A DNA stretch of 64,000 bases from CAIWHR01 sp963713275 (GCA_963713275.1 CAVQLG010000017.1:1-64000), one strand, 5' to 3'; numbered from the stretch's first letter, positions 8,331 to 17,271 are shown. Numbers and translations: made by a program. Notes: generated by a model from the sequence alone, not told the origin.

Positions 8331-8761
8331 TCAGCGCAGCAGGATCAAGCGAGGAACGGCATCGGCGTCGCTCCAGACGATGGCGTTCTGCCTCAGGGCC
8401 CGGCCCAGCGTTTTCGCGGCCTCCAGCTCCAATCCGAAGACCAGGTAGCTCGCCTCTCCGGGCCACTGCTTGGATGGGTGCTGGCCGATCCCTTCGATGT
8501 AAGCCAGGCTCCGGCGGCCGAGTTCCAAGCCCGAGCTCGGCATGGCCATGCGCCTTGGACGCGGCGTCGACGTCCTCGCTGAACGGGTTGCAGGCCGTGA
8601 TGAAGGCGCTGCAGTCCGTCCGGAAGCGCTTGTGCGCGGCGGCGAGCGCCGCGCTGTGTTCGTCCACTCGCAGGGTAAACGGCTCCGACGCCGTGGACCC
8701 GGTAGTGGGTCTCGCGGTAGGCGCGGATCAAGTCGGCGTCGAGAACGGAATCAGGAAACAA
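8331..8761 (-). pseudogene. DUF3293 family protein, two +1 frame breaks
   Basis: The segments join to a protein of about 142 residues: MFPDSVLDADLIRAYRETHYRVHG, then SEPFTLRVDEHSAALAA and CSAFITACNPFSE, then GLELGRRSLAYIEGIGQHP, WPGEASYLVFG and LGRALRQNAIVWSDADAVPRLILLR. The order AFITACNPFS, GEASYLV, QNAIVW and LLR is the DUF3293 pattern. The breaks, each one extra base, fall near 8683 and 8552. The family has no established function. The gene is upstream of the riboswitch on the same strand, so it may share a promoter with metK or be a separate unit. Confidence 0.7.
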
Positions 8762-9388
8762 GAAAGCCCTCCGCTACAGAAGGGCCGACGCCGTTGCCCG
8801 CTTGTTTGCTCCCGAAGGAGCCGCATCCGCTTTCGCGTTCCACCTTGCCCGGGTAGGCAGGTTGGCATGGGCGTCGGCCCAATTCCGAATGTATCGGCAT
8901 TCTAACCCAGTCTCTTCAGCGGATAAGTCCAGCCAGTCGTCACGACTTGCCCGCCGCCGCGCGAGTGTTGCGTGCGAGACGCCGCCCGCGCGGCGTTGGA
9001 CAGGCCCTGCTGATCGCCCGCATGAACCGTTCCACGTGATTTCCGGGGCCCGACCTCTGGCGCGTGGTGCGGCGCATCGAGACCATGGCGCGCCAGAACC
9101 GTGCCTGCGTGAGGATCGGCTTCGTTGTAGCGAGATTCCGGTCCAGGCGCGTCAGGATCAACGCATTGGCAGCCCGGCTGGCGACGAGCGCGTTCGCGCG
9201 AGCGGCATCCTGATCTTCGATTTCCCAATGCAGTTTCGTCGGGTTCGAGGCATGGGGTCCGCAAAGGCGTCGCGTGTCAGCGCTTGAAGGGCTGAACACG
9301 GGGCAGGTCGTCCCCGAACGAACGCTTTTTGCCCTGTCCCCGACATTCAACCCTGTTCCCGGGGCCTCATTGTGTCGAAGTTGCTATC
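8762..9388. other. Stretch without a supported gene
   Basis: About 630 bases. A small hairpin (GCCCTCC..AGAAGGGC) lies near 8769-8790. A minus-strand frame at 8940-9350 has some helical character, but I could not support it as a gene. Confidence 0.4.
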
Positions 9389-9724
9389 ATGAAGACGGGG
9401 AGCGGGGCTTCGTGCCTCGTGGGCGAACGCTCAGTCTTCATCACCACGTCGAATTTGGCGCTGCCGAAGCTGAGAGGGGTGCCTCCGTCCCAAGTGGAAC
9501 GGCTGTCGTTCATCGAGGCAGACGGCGGGATGCGAGCCGGCGCACGACAGGTAAGGTGCGGCGCGGCATTGGCGGGGTACGCCCTCTGGAGTTGGGGGGT
9601 CGACTGTCCGCGTGACCTTGACTTGAGCGGCGCGGAGTCTCAGCTCGCGCTGGCGAACCGGGAGGCCCTCGAGACGATCAGCAGCTCCGCGTTGGCGTCA
9701 GGCAGGAGGTCGCATGCTTCTTGA
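9389..9724 (+). CDS. Hypothetical protein upstream of helicase remnant
   Basis: A 111-residue frame starting MKTGSGASCLVGERSVFITTS and ending ISSSALASGRRSHAS. Its third codon positions are strongly G/C, as in neighbouring real genes, which is the main support. No domain is recognised, there is no signal peptide, and no clear Shine-Dalgarno precedes the ATG. It ends 56 bases before the helicase start on the same strand, so the two could have been an operon. It may be a fragment of a longer gene. Confidence 0.35.
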   Translation: MKTGSGASCLVGERSVFITTSNLALPKLRGVPPSQVERLSFIEADGGMRAGARQVRCGAALAGYALWSWGVDCPRDLDLSGAESQLALANREALETISSSALASGRRSHAS

Positions 9725-9780
9725 ACCGTATAGGGGCGCGAGCCGCGTCCGAAGCCTGATGGCCTGCAGGGAGGTTCTAC

Positions 9781-10533
9781 GTGGACGTATTTGACCTCCG
9801 TGCACGGCTCGTCGCGGACTACCAGAGCTACACGCGAAGCTTTATCAGGATTCGCGATCCCAAGATCAATGGATTCGTGGATGACGCTCTCACGGCGGGA
9901 GCATTCTGGCCGGAGCCGCTGCTGCAGCTTAACCCCACGTTCCTGCCCGGCGGGACGATCGATTAGCTGATCGGAAAGGGGATGCTGCATCCCGACTGCG
10001 GGCGCATCTTCCGGATCGACAAGACGGACTCCGACCACACGGGCAAGCCGCTCGTGCTGCACGAGCATCAGCGCCAGGCCATCCTCAAGGCGAAGGAGGG
10101 CCGGTCCTATGTGCTGACCAGTGGTACGGGCTCCGGCAAGAGTCTGACCTACATCGTGCCGATCGTGGACCACGTCTTGCGGCACGGGTCGGGGCGAGGG
10201 ATTCAGGCGATCGTCGTCTACCCGATGAACGCGCTTGCCAACAGCCAGTACGAGGAGCTCAGCAAGTTCCTCGAGAAGGGATATCCGGCGGGCAGTGCTC
10301 CGGTGCGTTTTGCCCGCTACACTGGTCAAGAGAAAGGCGTGGCACGCGAGGCGCTGCGCCGCGCGCCGCCGGACATCCTTCTCACCAACTACATGATGCT
10401 CGAGCTGTTGCTCACGCGTGCCGACGACCGTGAGCTCGTCCGTGCCGCGCAGGGCCTGCGGTTCCTGGTGTTCGACGAACTGCATACCTACCGCGGCCGA
10501 CAAGGGGCGGACGTGGCCCTATTGATTCGGGTG
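9781..10533 (+). pseudogene. Large DEAD/DEAH helicase, N-terminal part only
   Basis: A GTG start at 9781 follows AGGGAGG with 6-base spacing. The first 61 codons (MDVFDLRARLVADYQ) end at TAG 9964-9966, where the family has glutamate (GGTID-E-LIGKGMLHP). Beyond it come Walker A (TSGTGSGKSLTY), motif Ia (YPMNALANSQYEE), LLTNYMMLE, and the DExH box FDELHTYRGRQGADV. The family is the very large superfamily 2 helicases that usually carry a C-terminal DUF1998 domain and often sit in defence loci. The coding similarity stops at about 10530, where IS sequence begins, and the rest of the gene is not in the window. A nonsense codon plus 3' loss make it inactive. Confidence 0.75.
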
Positions 10534-11861
10534 TGGCTCTCTTTGAACGGTCCAAAAGGGGGGCGCGACGGAGTCATTTCACGCGCCGCAGCACAGGGCG
10601 CTCGCGGGTTTGCACCGGCACGACATCGCCATCGGCATAGAGCGCGACGTGATTGCGCTGGTACTCCTGCGCCACGTGATAGTTCCAGTACTCGGCAAAG
10701 TCCCCGCTGCAGCGTAGCGCGCGCAGACGCAGCACCGCCTCCGCGCCGTGCAGGCTCCAGCGTGCGGCACCGTCCATGCGCTCGCACACCAGATGCCGGC
10801 AGGCACCCTCGATCACCCCGGTGCCAATCGGCAGTCCCGCCGCCAGGTACTCGGCATAGCGCATGTACCGCTGGTGGTTGAGCAGGTAACGGGCCGCCTC
10901 GTCCACCGGCTTGCGCTGCGCGGCCGACAGTCCGCGCAGGGTGGCGCTGCGGCGCATGCCCGCCGCCACGGTGGCGGCCTTGCCGCGCAAGACGTTGTCC
11001 AGCCGCTCGCCCACCCACTCCTCGCGCTCCCGGCTCGTCTCGGCGTGAAACGCCAGCGAAGCCGACCACAGGTATTCGCAGACGTGGATGATGTCTAGCA
11101 CGATGGTCAGCTTCACCTCGTGCTTGCGCGCCAGTGCCGTCAGCAACTTCAGTTGGGTGTCGTTGCCGTCGACCAGACCCACCCAGGTCTTCTGCCGCTC
11201 GGGGTCGCGGCGCAGTCCCTCGCGGAAGGCTTCCTCGAGCACTGCCGCGGGACTCTGCGCCAGGCTCGCCCACACCCGCTTGTGCTCCACCGGCGGGCGC
11301 GGCGGTGCCGGTTCGTGCCACGGCGCCAAGCTGCGGACCACCTGCTCGGGGGTCCGCACATACGGCGCCACCGTATAGACCGCCGCCACCGTGGCCATGC
11401 GCTTGCGGTTGCGTTTCTCGCCCTTGGACAGCCGCTTGGCGAGCTTGTGCGGCGGCCCCTGCGCGGCCTTCCTGCGCGTCGGCTCGCGCAGGTCACGCGG
11501 CAGCATCACCACCCCCTTGCCGTCGGCGCTGAGCGCCAGGATCGAACCGCTGGGGGCGGCAGCCGGGGGACTGCGCTGCGCATAGAAGGCATCGAAGTCC
11601 ACCGCCGCGCTGTGCACCAGTTCCTCGACCTGGCGCTTGCCCATGGTCTTGCCCGTCTGCTGCGCCAACGCCTCCACGGTCGCGGCGAAGCCGACTGCAC
11701 AGCAGCGGCCAGTCGTCCTGCTTGATGGAGAAATGGCGGCGGAGGTTGACAACGGTAATCCGGCGCACCTTGCCACCGCTGCGCTCGCCGCGCACCAGGC
11801 GATTGGTGGAGTACGCCTCGCCGGTGGCGGCATTGCGGGTGCGGGTCTGGCGGATGAACAT
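10534..11861 (-). mobile_element. Composite IS debris: ISKra4 transposase joined to IS1634-type start
   Basis: From 10574 to about 11700 the minus strand encodes most of an ISKra4-type transposase: GKRQVEELVHSAAVDFDAFY, ILALSADGKGVVML, WVGLVDGN, IIHVCEYLW, then GTGVIEGACRHLVCERMDGARW-like and GAEAVLRLRALR. Its N-terminal zinc-finger part is missing. At about 11700 the sequence switches to another frame that reads as the first ~55 residues of an IS1634/IS4-type transposase (MFIRQTRTRNAATGEAYST to DDWPLLCS, start at 11861). The element interrupts the helicase gene. No matching terminal inverted repeats or target duplication were found, so neither element is intact and the junction is probably a deletion or recombination scar. 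Confidence 0.65.
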
Positions 11862-11966
11862 CCCCCAAGCGTAACGAAAGCCGCGGGGGCGCAAGGGGAT
11901 GCTGCGAATATTTGGTTAAGGCGCGGCATGACCTGTGTCATGCGAACTGCGCTGACGACATGAGCA

Positions 11967-13370
11967 TCACGACGGCGGAGTGCTGCTTCCGCCCGATGCC
12001 GTCAGCCGCGGCGCTTCGTCAAGCGTTTCCGGTCGCAGCTCCGTCACCTTCGCCGTTGCCCCGGCTTCCAGGCGGGCGAGTTCATCCGCGTACCAGTTCG
12101 CCAGCTTCCGACGCGCATCGCCGTACAGGTCGACGATCGCCTTGTGTTGCTCGATCCGTGACGCCTTGTTGTACGTCTCCCGGATCCTGTCCGGGTTGCC
12201 ATGGGCAAGTGCCGCCTCGATGATGTCGGCGTCGTGCAGCCGCGACGCGTTCGCCAGCGTACTGAACAGCGAACGAAAGCCGTGCCCGCTCATCCTGCCT
12301 CGGTAGCCAATGGCCGCGAGTGCGTACAGGATCGCGTTCTCCGAGCACGGGCGGTCGGCCTTGGTCGGATGAGGGAACAGCCAGCGCCCTCGCGGCAGCG
12401 CCTTCAGGATCTCAACTACCTCCGGTGCCAGCGGCACCCGGTGCGGCTTGCCCGCCTTCATCCGTTCGGCGGGAATCAGCCAGTGCGGATCGTCGCCAGC
12501 GAGGACGAACTCGTCCCATGTCGCATAGCGCGCTTCGCCAGTTCTGCAGCCCGTGAGCGCCACGAACCACAGCAGCGAGCGCGTCGTCGGCGTGCCCACG
12601 TACGCGCGCATCGCGCGCAACAACTGCGGCACCTCGGCCACCGGCACGCACGGGAAGTTGGCTTCGGGGTTGGCCCGGCGCGCGGCCTTCACCAGCTTGT
12701 TGATCTCGCGCCTGGCGGCGGCGACCGGATTACCGGGCAGCTTGTGGTGCAGCACCGCTTGCTCGAAGATCGCGTCGAGCCGCTGCCGCACACGGCGCGC
12801 AGTTTCCACTTTCCGATCGGCCAGCATCCCGGACAGGATCTCGATGATGTCCTTCGGCTCGATCGCGGCGATCGCCTTGTCGCCGAGCTTCGGGAAGACG
12901 TGATCGGTCAGCGACTGGTCGACCTGGTGCGCGTGCTCCGCGGTCCAGTGCGGACGCATGGCCTTCTGCCACGCTTCGGCGACAGCCTTCACCGTGCGGG
13001 CAGCAGCAGCGGCTTCTTCCCTGGCACGGCGAGCGGCTTCCTGCTTCTCCTGGTTCTGCCGGCGGAGTTCCTCCAGCTCGGCCTTTTCCGCCTCCGCCCT
13101 GATCTTTCGCCGCGTCGCCGGATCGGACCCATCCTTGATCTGCGCCCGCTCGGCGTCGCGCTTCTCCCTGGCGGCCTTGAGCCCGAGTTGGCTGTCGCCC
13201 GAGCCGTAGGAGCCGAGCACGACGGCCCGCACCTGCCCGCCGGCCTTGTACCGGTACTCCCAGGACTTGGCGCCGCTCGGTCGAACGACGAGGTAGAGCG
13301 AACCGCCATCGTTGAGCCGGTAGGGCTTCTCCCGTGGCCTGGCTTGCTCGATCTCCCTGACCGTCAGCAT
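11967..13370 (-). CDS. P4-type site-specific integrase (tyrosine recombinase)
   Basis: An intact 467-residue integrase. The N-terminal DUF4102-type arm-binding domain (DGGSLYLVVRPSGAKSW) is followed by a long charged coiled-coil stretch around residues 85-125, a core-binding domain, and the catalytic domain. Catalytic residues can be seen: arginine in LTGCRTGEAR, lysine in MKAGKPHRVPL, H-x-x-R in SGHGFRSLF, the ALAHGNPD box, and tyrosine in RETYNKA. P4-type integrases usually insert mobile islands into the 3' ends of tRNA genes. Here tRNA-Ser(UGA) lies 1.5 kb away with its 3' end facing the integrase, and only an IS630 copy is between them. It is the only intact recombinase of the island, so mobility could still be possible. 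Confidence 0.9.
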   Translation of the reverse strand: MLTVREIEQARPREKPYRLNDGGSLYLVVRPSGAKSWEYRYKAGGQVRAVVLGSYGSGDSQLGLKAAREKRDAERAQIKDGSDPATRRKIRAEAEKAELEELRRQNQEKQEAARRAREEAAAAARTVKAVAEAWQKAMRPHWTAEHAHQVDQSLTDHVFPKLGDKAIAAIEPKDIIEILSGMLADRKVETARRVRQRLDAIFEQAVLHHKLPGNPVAAARREINKLVKAARRANPEANFPCVPVAEVPQLLRAMRAYVGTPTTRSLLWFVALTGCRTGEARYATWDEFVLAGDDPHWLIPAERMKAGKPHRVPLAPEVVEILKALPRGRWLFPHPTKADRPCSENAILYALAAIGYRGRMSGHGFRSLFSTLANASRLHDADIIEAALAHGNPDRIRETYNKASRIEQHKAIVDLYGDARRKLANWYADELARLEAGATAKVTELRPETLDEAPRLTASGGSSTPPS

Positions 13371-13538
13371 GGCTGCTCCCGGTAGTGTCTTCGGGTAGTG
13401 CCTGGTGCCGTCTCGTGGTGCTCAAACCCAAGACGCGCCAGAATCACTACCTGAGATACTACCGGAACGCCGGCTTCGGTCGCAACTCGGCAGACCGTGT
13501 CGGACCCAACCTCCGCAGTCTTTCCATTGTTTTTACTA

Positions 13539-14787
13539 GTACATCGTACCAGAAAAACATTTACTTACATGATGCCCCGTGCGATCATGCTTGTCCAGCA
13601 AATCCTCACGGAGGCTGGCATGGCACGACCCATGGCACGAGCGTCGTTGACGCTGACCCCAGAGCAGCGATCGATGCTGACTGAACTCGCTGGCTCGCGG
13701 GTGGCGCCGCATCGGGAGGTCGAACGCGCCCGGGTATTGTTGGCATATGCTGAGGGCAAGACGCCGACGCAGATACAGCGCGCTATCGGCGTATCCCGAC
13801 CCACGATCTACAAGTGCATTGACAAGGCGCTGGCCGCCGGGGTGGCCGCCGGCTTGCGCGACCGCTACCACCGGCCGCATGCCCCGCAGATCAGCGACGA
13901 GGCCAAGGCGTGGGTGATCGATCTGGCCTGCCGCAAGCCCAAGGATCTGGGGCTGGCGGCGGAGTTGTGGACCCTCTCGGCGTTGGCCGGGTACGTGGCG
14001 ACGCACGCGACAGCAGCTGGCTACCCGAGGTTGTCGCGCGCGGGCAAGGCCACCGTCTGGCGCATTTTGGATGCCCACCACCTCAAGCCGCATCGGGTCC
14101 GTTACTACCTCCAGCAACGCGACCCCCAGTTCGAGCGCAAGATGGCCGAGGTGCTGATGGTCTATCGTGACGTGAGTCTGTATCGTGCCGATGCCGTGCA
14201 CGACGCCCGTCCGCAACCGGTGTATACCGTGAGCGTCGACGAAAAGCCCGGGGTGCAGGCGCTGGGGGTGACGGCGCCTGATTTGCCCCCGGTGCCTGGC
14301 AAGTACGCCAGCATCGGGCGCGACCACGAGTACGTTCGCCACGGCACGCTGTCGATCCTGGCGGCGCTGGACTTGCACAACGGTGACATCATCGCCAACG
14401 TCGAGCCGCGCCACCGCAGCGTCGAGTTCATCGCGCTGCTGCAAAGGCTCGACCGGCACTATCCCAGCGACGCCATCATCCGGGTGGTGCTGGATAACCA
14501 TAGCGCGCACATCTCCAAAGAGACCATGGCCTACCTGGCGAGCCGCCCGGGTCGTTTCGAATACGTGCACACGCCCAAGCATGGCTCGTGGCTCAATTTG
14601 GTCGAGTCGGCCTTCTCCAAGATGGCGCGCACCTTCCTGCGTCACATTCGCGTCGCCTCGGCAGACGAACTCAAGCGCCGCATCCTCAAGGGAATCGAAG
14701 AGATGAACGCAAATCCGGTCCGGTTTGAATGGAAAGCCTATGATACAGAGATGGTCTGATAGTAAATGTCTTGATGAAACGAAGTAC
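13539..14787 (+). mobile_element. Intact IS630-family insertion sequence, 1249 bp
   Basis: The left end GTACATCGT...AAACATTTACT (13539-13565) and the reverse complement of the right end GTACTTCGT...AGACATTTACT match imperfectly over 27 bases. Both ends are flanked by the dinucleotide TA (13537-13538 and 14788-14789), the target duplication typical of IS630/Tc1-mariner elements. One transposase gene fills the interior. The element sits between the integrase gene and tRNA-Ser. With both ends and an undisturbed frame, it is probably a recent insertion. Confidence 0.8.
13620..14759 (+). CDS. IS630-family transposase
   Basis: A 379-residue DDE transposase. It starts with a helix-turn-helix region (PTQIQRAIGVSRPTIYKCI) and a second winged-helix part. 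The catalytic domain follows with the aspartate in SVDEKPGVQALG, the second aspartate in RVVLDNHSAHISKE, and the final acidic residue in HGSWLNLVESAFSKM. The start at 13620 is set by GGAGG at 13610-13614; upstream in-frame ATGs lack a ribosome-binding site and lie in or near the terminal repeat. The frame is intact and the length is normal for the family. Confidence 0.9.
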   Translation: MARPMARASLTLTPEQRSMLTELAGSRVAPHREVERARVLLAYAEGKTPTQIQRAIGVSRPTIYKCIDKALAAGVAAGLRDRYHRPHAPQISDEAKAWVIDLACRKPKDLGLAAELWTLSALAGYVATHATAAGYPRLSRAGKATVWRILDAHHLKPHRVRYYLQQRDPQFERKMAEVLMVYRDVSLYRADAVHDARPQPVYTVSVDEKPGVQALGVTAPDLPPVPGKYASIGRDHEYVRHGTLSILAALDLHNGDIIANVEPRHRSVEFIALLQRLDRHYPSDAIIRVVLDNHSAHISKETMAYLASRPGRFEYVHTPKHGSWLNLVESAFSKMARTFLRHIRVASADELKRRILKGIEEMNANPVRFEWKAYDTEMV

Positions 14788-14849
14788 TAGGAATACTTCT
14801 TTTAGGAAGCTGTCTTCGGACGATTTTGGCCGGCTTTAGAACAGCGCAC

Positions 14850-14937
14850 TGGCGGAAGAGGTGGGATTCGAACCCACGAATGGTTGCCCATTGCCGGTTT
14901 TCAAGACCGGTGCCTTCGACCGCTCGGCCACTCTTCC
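14850..14937 (-). tRNA. tRNA-Ser (anticodon UGA)
   Basis: The minus strand starts GGAAGAG and ends CTCTTCC-G-CCA, giving a perfect 7-bp acceptor stem with encoded CCA. The anticodon stem CCGGT/ACCGG encloses CTTGAAA (anticodon TGA). There is a long variable arm and a T-loop GGTTCGAATCC, as expected for class II tRNA-Ser. The 3' end points toward the integrase, making it the likely attachment site of the island. Confidence 0.95.
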
Positions 14938-15046
14938 GCAGGCTGCCCTGAATCCGTGCCCGCGCGCCGCGCCGACTCCTGTCTCCGCCACCGGGCACAA
15001 GCCCATGTTAGCATGGCGACCCCTTTCCTATTCCGGTCATAGCGCG

Positions 15047-15074
15047 TTGAAACTTTTGGCCTTTCTGCTACTCT
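15047..15074 (+). promoter_or_regulatory. Sigma-70 promoter candidate for the BI-1 family gene
   Basis: TTGAAA at 15047-15052 and TACTCT at 15069-15074 are separated by 16 bases, about 45 bases before the start codon. Confidence 0.45.
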
Positions 15075-15117
15075 AATCGCTCGTTACGGCCCCGTTCGGG
15101 CCGCTCATGGAGGAAAC

Positions 15118-15840
15118 ATGGAAACGAAGTACCAGCCCATCCCCATCGAACACGGTCGCGGCACGTTGCCGCCCGGGGATTCCGCGCTGGGCGTCCAGCA
15201 GAACCGCGTCCTGCGCAACACGTATTGGCTGCTCGCGTTGTCTCTGCTGCCGGTGGTCGCCGGCGCCTTCGTGGGCTCCGCGTTCAACTTCGCGGCGTTG
15301 TTCAAGGCGGCGCCGATCATGACCCCCCTGCTGATGTTCGGGGCCATGATGGGTATGCTCTTCGCCGTCTCGGCGCTGCGCAACAGCGCCTGGGGTGTTG
15401 GCGCCCTGTTCGGATTCACGTTCGTCTCCGGGGTGTTCCTCGCGCCGATCCTCTCCGTTGCGGCGGGTTTCCGCAACGGCGGACAGCTGGTGGCGCTGGC
15501 GGGCGGGATGACCGCAGCGATCTTCTTCGCCATGGCCGCGATAGCGACGGTGTCGAAGCGGGACTTCTCGTTCCTCGGCAAGTTCCTGTTCATCGGTGTC
15601 GTCCTGCTGATCGTCGCCTCGCTCGCGAATCTCTTCTTCCAGGTGCCGGCGTTGTCGCTCACGATCTCGGCGATCGCGGTGCTGCTCTTCTCCGCGTACC
15701 TGCTGCACGACATCAGCAGAATCGTGCACGGGGGCGAGACGAACTACGTGATGGCCACGCTGGGCGTGTTCCTAAGCCTCTACAACATCTTCGTGAGCCT
15801 GCTCCAGCTGCTGCTGGCTTTCAGCGGGGAGCGCGACTGA
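15118..15840 (+). CDS. Bax inhibitor-1 / YccA family membrane protein
   Basis: A 240-residue inner-membrane protein with a short polar N-terminus and seven predicted membrane segments, as in YbhL/YccA-type proteins of the BI-1 family. Typical features are the GVQQNRVLRNTYWLLA entry to the first helix and the C-terminal LHDISRIVHGGETNYVMA loop with conserved acidic and histidine residues before the last helix. Members are associated with ion (calcium) leak or with modulation of membrane proteolysis; the role here is unproven. The start has GGAGG at a good distance. A terminator at 15873 ends the unit, so it is a single-gene transcript. Confidence 0.88.
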   Translation: METKYQPIPIEHGRGTLPPGDSALGVQQNRVLRNTYWLLALSLLPVVAGAFVGSAFNFAALFKAAPIMTPLLMFGAMMGMLFAVSALRNSAWGVGALFGFTFVSGVFLAPILSVAAGFRNGGQLVALAGGMTAAIFFAMAAIATVSKRDFSFLGKFLFIGVVLLIVASLANLFFQVPALSLTISAIAVLLFSAYLLHDISRIVHGGETNYVMATLGVFLSLYNIFVSLLQLLLAFSGERD

Positions 15841-15872
15841 ACGGCGTGGGCTCGCGCCCATAGCGCAGCGAA

Positions 15873-15896
15873 GGGCGGCCTGCTGGGCCGCCCTTT
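15873..15896 (+). terminator. Intrinsic terminator after the BI-1 family gene
   Basis: GGGCGGCC and GGCCGCCC pair around a short loop and are followed by TTT. It lies between two converging genes and could also serve rlmD in reverse (AA precedes the stem, giving only a weak T-run). Confidence 0.7.
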
Positions 15897-15940
15897 CTGC
15901 GAGCGAAGGTCGGGGCCGCGCGTCCCTTCGGCCCGCGCCG

Positions 15941-17271
15941 TCAGCCGCGGTCGAACACGGCGATCGACTCGACGTGCGCGGTGTGCGGAAACATGTTGAC
16001 GACGCCGGCCGCCGCGAGGGTGTAGTTGTGGTCGTGCACGAGAACGGCGGTGTCGCGAGCCAGCGTCGCGGCGTTGCACGAGACGTAGACGATGCGCCGC
16101 GGCGGACCGTCCCCGGGCAGCGCCTTCACCAGCGCGATCGCTCCCTCACGCGGCGGGTCGATCAGCGCCCCGTCGAGCGGCCCCAGCGCCTCGACGGTCT
16201 GCGGCGTGGCTTCGAACAGGTTGGCGGCCACGAAGCGCGTCCGCGCCGCAAGCCCATTGAGCGCCGCGATCTCGGCGGCGCGGCGGACCAGCGTGCTGCT
16301 GCCCTCGACGCCGATCACCGCGGCTCCGCTGCGGGCGATGGGCAGGCTGAAGTTGCCGAGTCCGCAGAAGAAATCGGCGACGGTTTCCCCCGGTTGCGGG
16401 TCGAGCAGGCTAAGCGCGCGCCGGACCAGCACGCGGTTGATCGCCGGGTTTACCTGCGTGAACTCGGTCGGCCCGTAGGGAAAGCGCAGGCCGAACTCGG
16501 GCAGCGCATAGGCGAGGCGCGGCGCGGCGGGATGGAACGGCGCCGCCGTCTCCGGTCCGCCCGGCTGCAGGTAGAACTGCACGCGGTGCCGGTCGGCGAA
16601 TGCACGCAACAGGTCGCAATCGGCCGCGGAGGGCGGTTCGAGCACGCGCAGCACCAGCACTTCGACCGGCGGTCCGTCGTCGCCGACGGCGAGCTCGATC
16701 TGCGGCAGGCGGTCGCGGATGGACAGCGCGCCGATCAGTTCGCGCAGCCGAGGCAGGAGAGCCGAGATGTGCTCCGGCAGGATCGCGCACGAGAGCATGT
16801 CGGCGACGTAGCTCGACCGCCGCTCGTGGAAGCCGACCAGCACGCCACCCTTGCGGGCGACGAAGCGCACCGACAGGCGCGCGCGGTGGCGGTAGCCCCA
16901 GGCGGGGCCGTGGATCGCCGGGAGGATCTCCTGCGGGCGCACGCGGCCGATGTGCCACAGCGCGTCTTCGAGCGAGCGCTGCTTGGACGCCACCTGCGCG
17001 GCCGCGTCGAGGTGTTGCATCGAGCAGCCACCACAGACCGGGAAGTGCGGGCAGCGCGGCACAGCCCGCTCGGCGCTCGGGCGCAGGATGGCGTCGGCAC
17101 GGGCGATCTCGTAGCTGGGTTTGCGCTTGAGCGTCGTGTAGGCGACCCGTTCCCCCGGCAGCGCGCCCTCGACGAAGACCGCCTTGCCCTCGACGCGGGC
17201 AACACCGCGGCCTTCCTGGTCAAGGGAAACGACGTCGAGGAACCGGGGGGGAGGGTGGGGGCAGCACTCAT
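15941..17271 (-). CDS. rlmD: 23S rRNA (uracil-1939-C5) methyltransferase RlmD
   Basis: This SAM-dependent enzyme methylates U1939 of 23S rRNA. An N-terminal TRAM domain (DQEGRGVARVEGKAVFVEGA) is followed by the iron-sulfur cysteines (CPHFPVCGGC, and a fourth in SCAILPE). The SAM-binding motif is DFFCGLGNFSLPIA, IDPPREGA is the Asp-Pro-Pro motif, and the catalytic cysteine is in YVSCNAATLARD. The best start, an ATG at 17271 (MSAAPTLPP), is out of frame with the body unless one G is added to the G7 run at 17231-17237. If so, this is either a sequencing deletion in a homopolymer or a real frameshift. Otherwise translation must start at a non-standard site further upstream. The body is undisturbed. 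Confidence 0.85.

Noticed and set aside
4898..8761. Programmed +1 frameshifting as explanation for the cluster
   Set aside because: The ten shift sites share no common slippery motif, and the same change hits purC and trkA, so errors or decay are more likely.
8940..9350. Minus-strand frame with some four-helix-bundle character
   Set aside because: Only a short stretch resembled that family, the rest did not, and no start or ribosome-binding site supports it.
14861..15076. Open frame starting MGFEPTNGCPLPVFKTGAFDRS
   Set aside because: It is the antisense of tRNA-Ser, a well-known false gene in automatic annotation.
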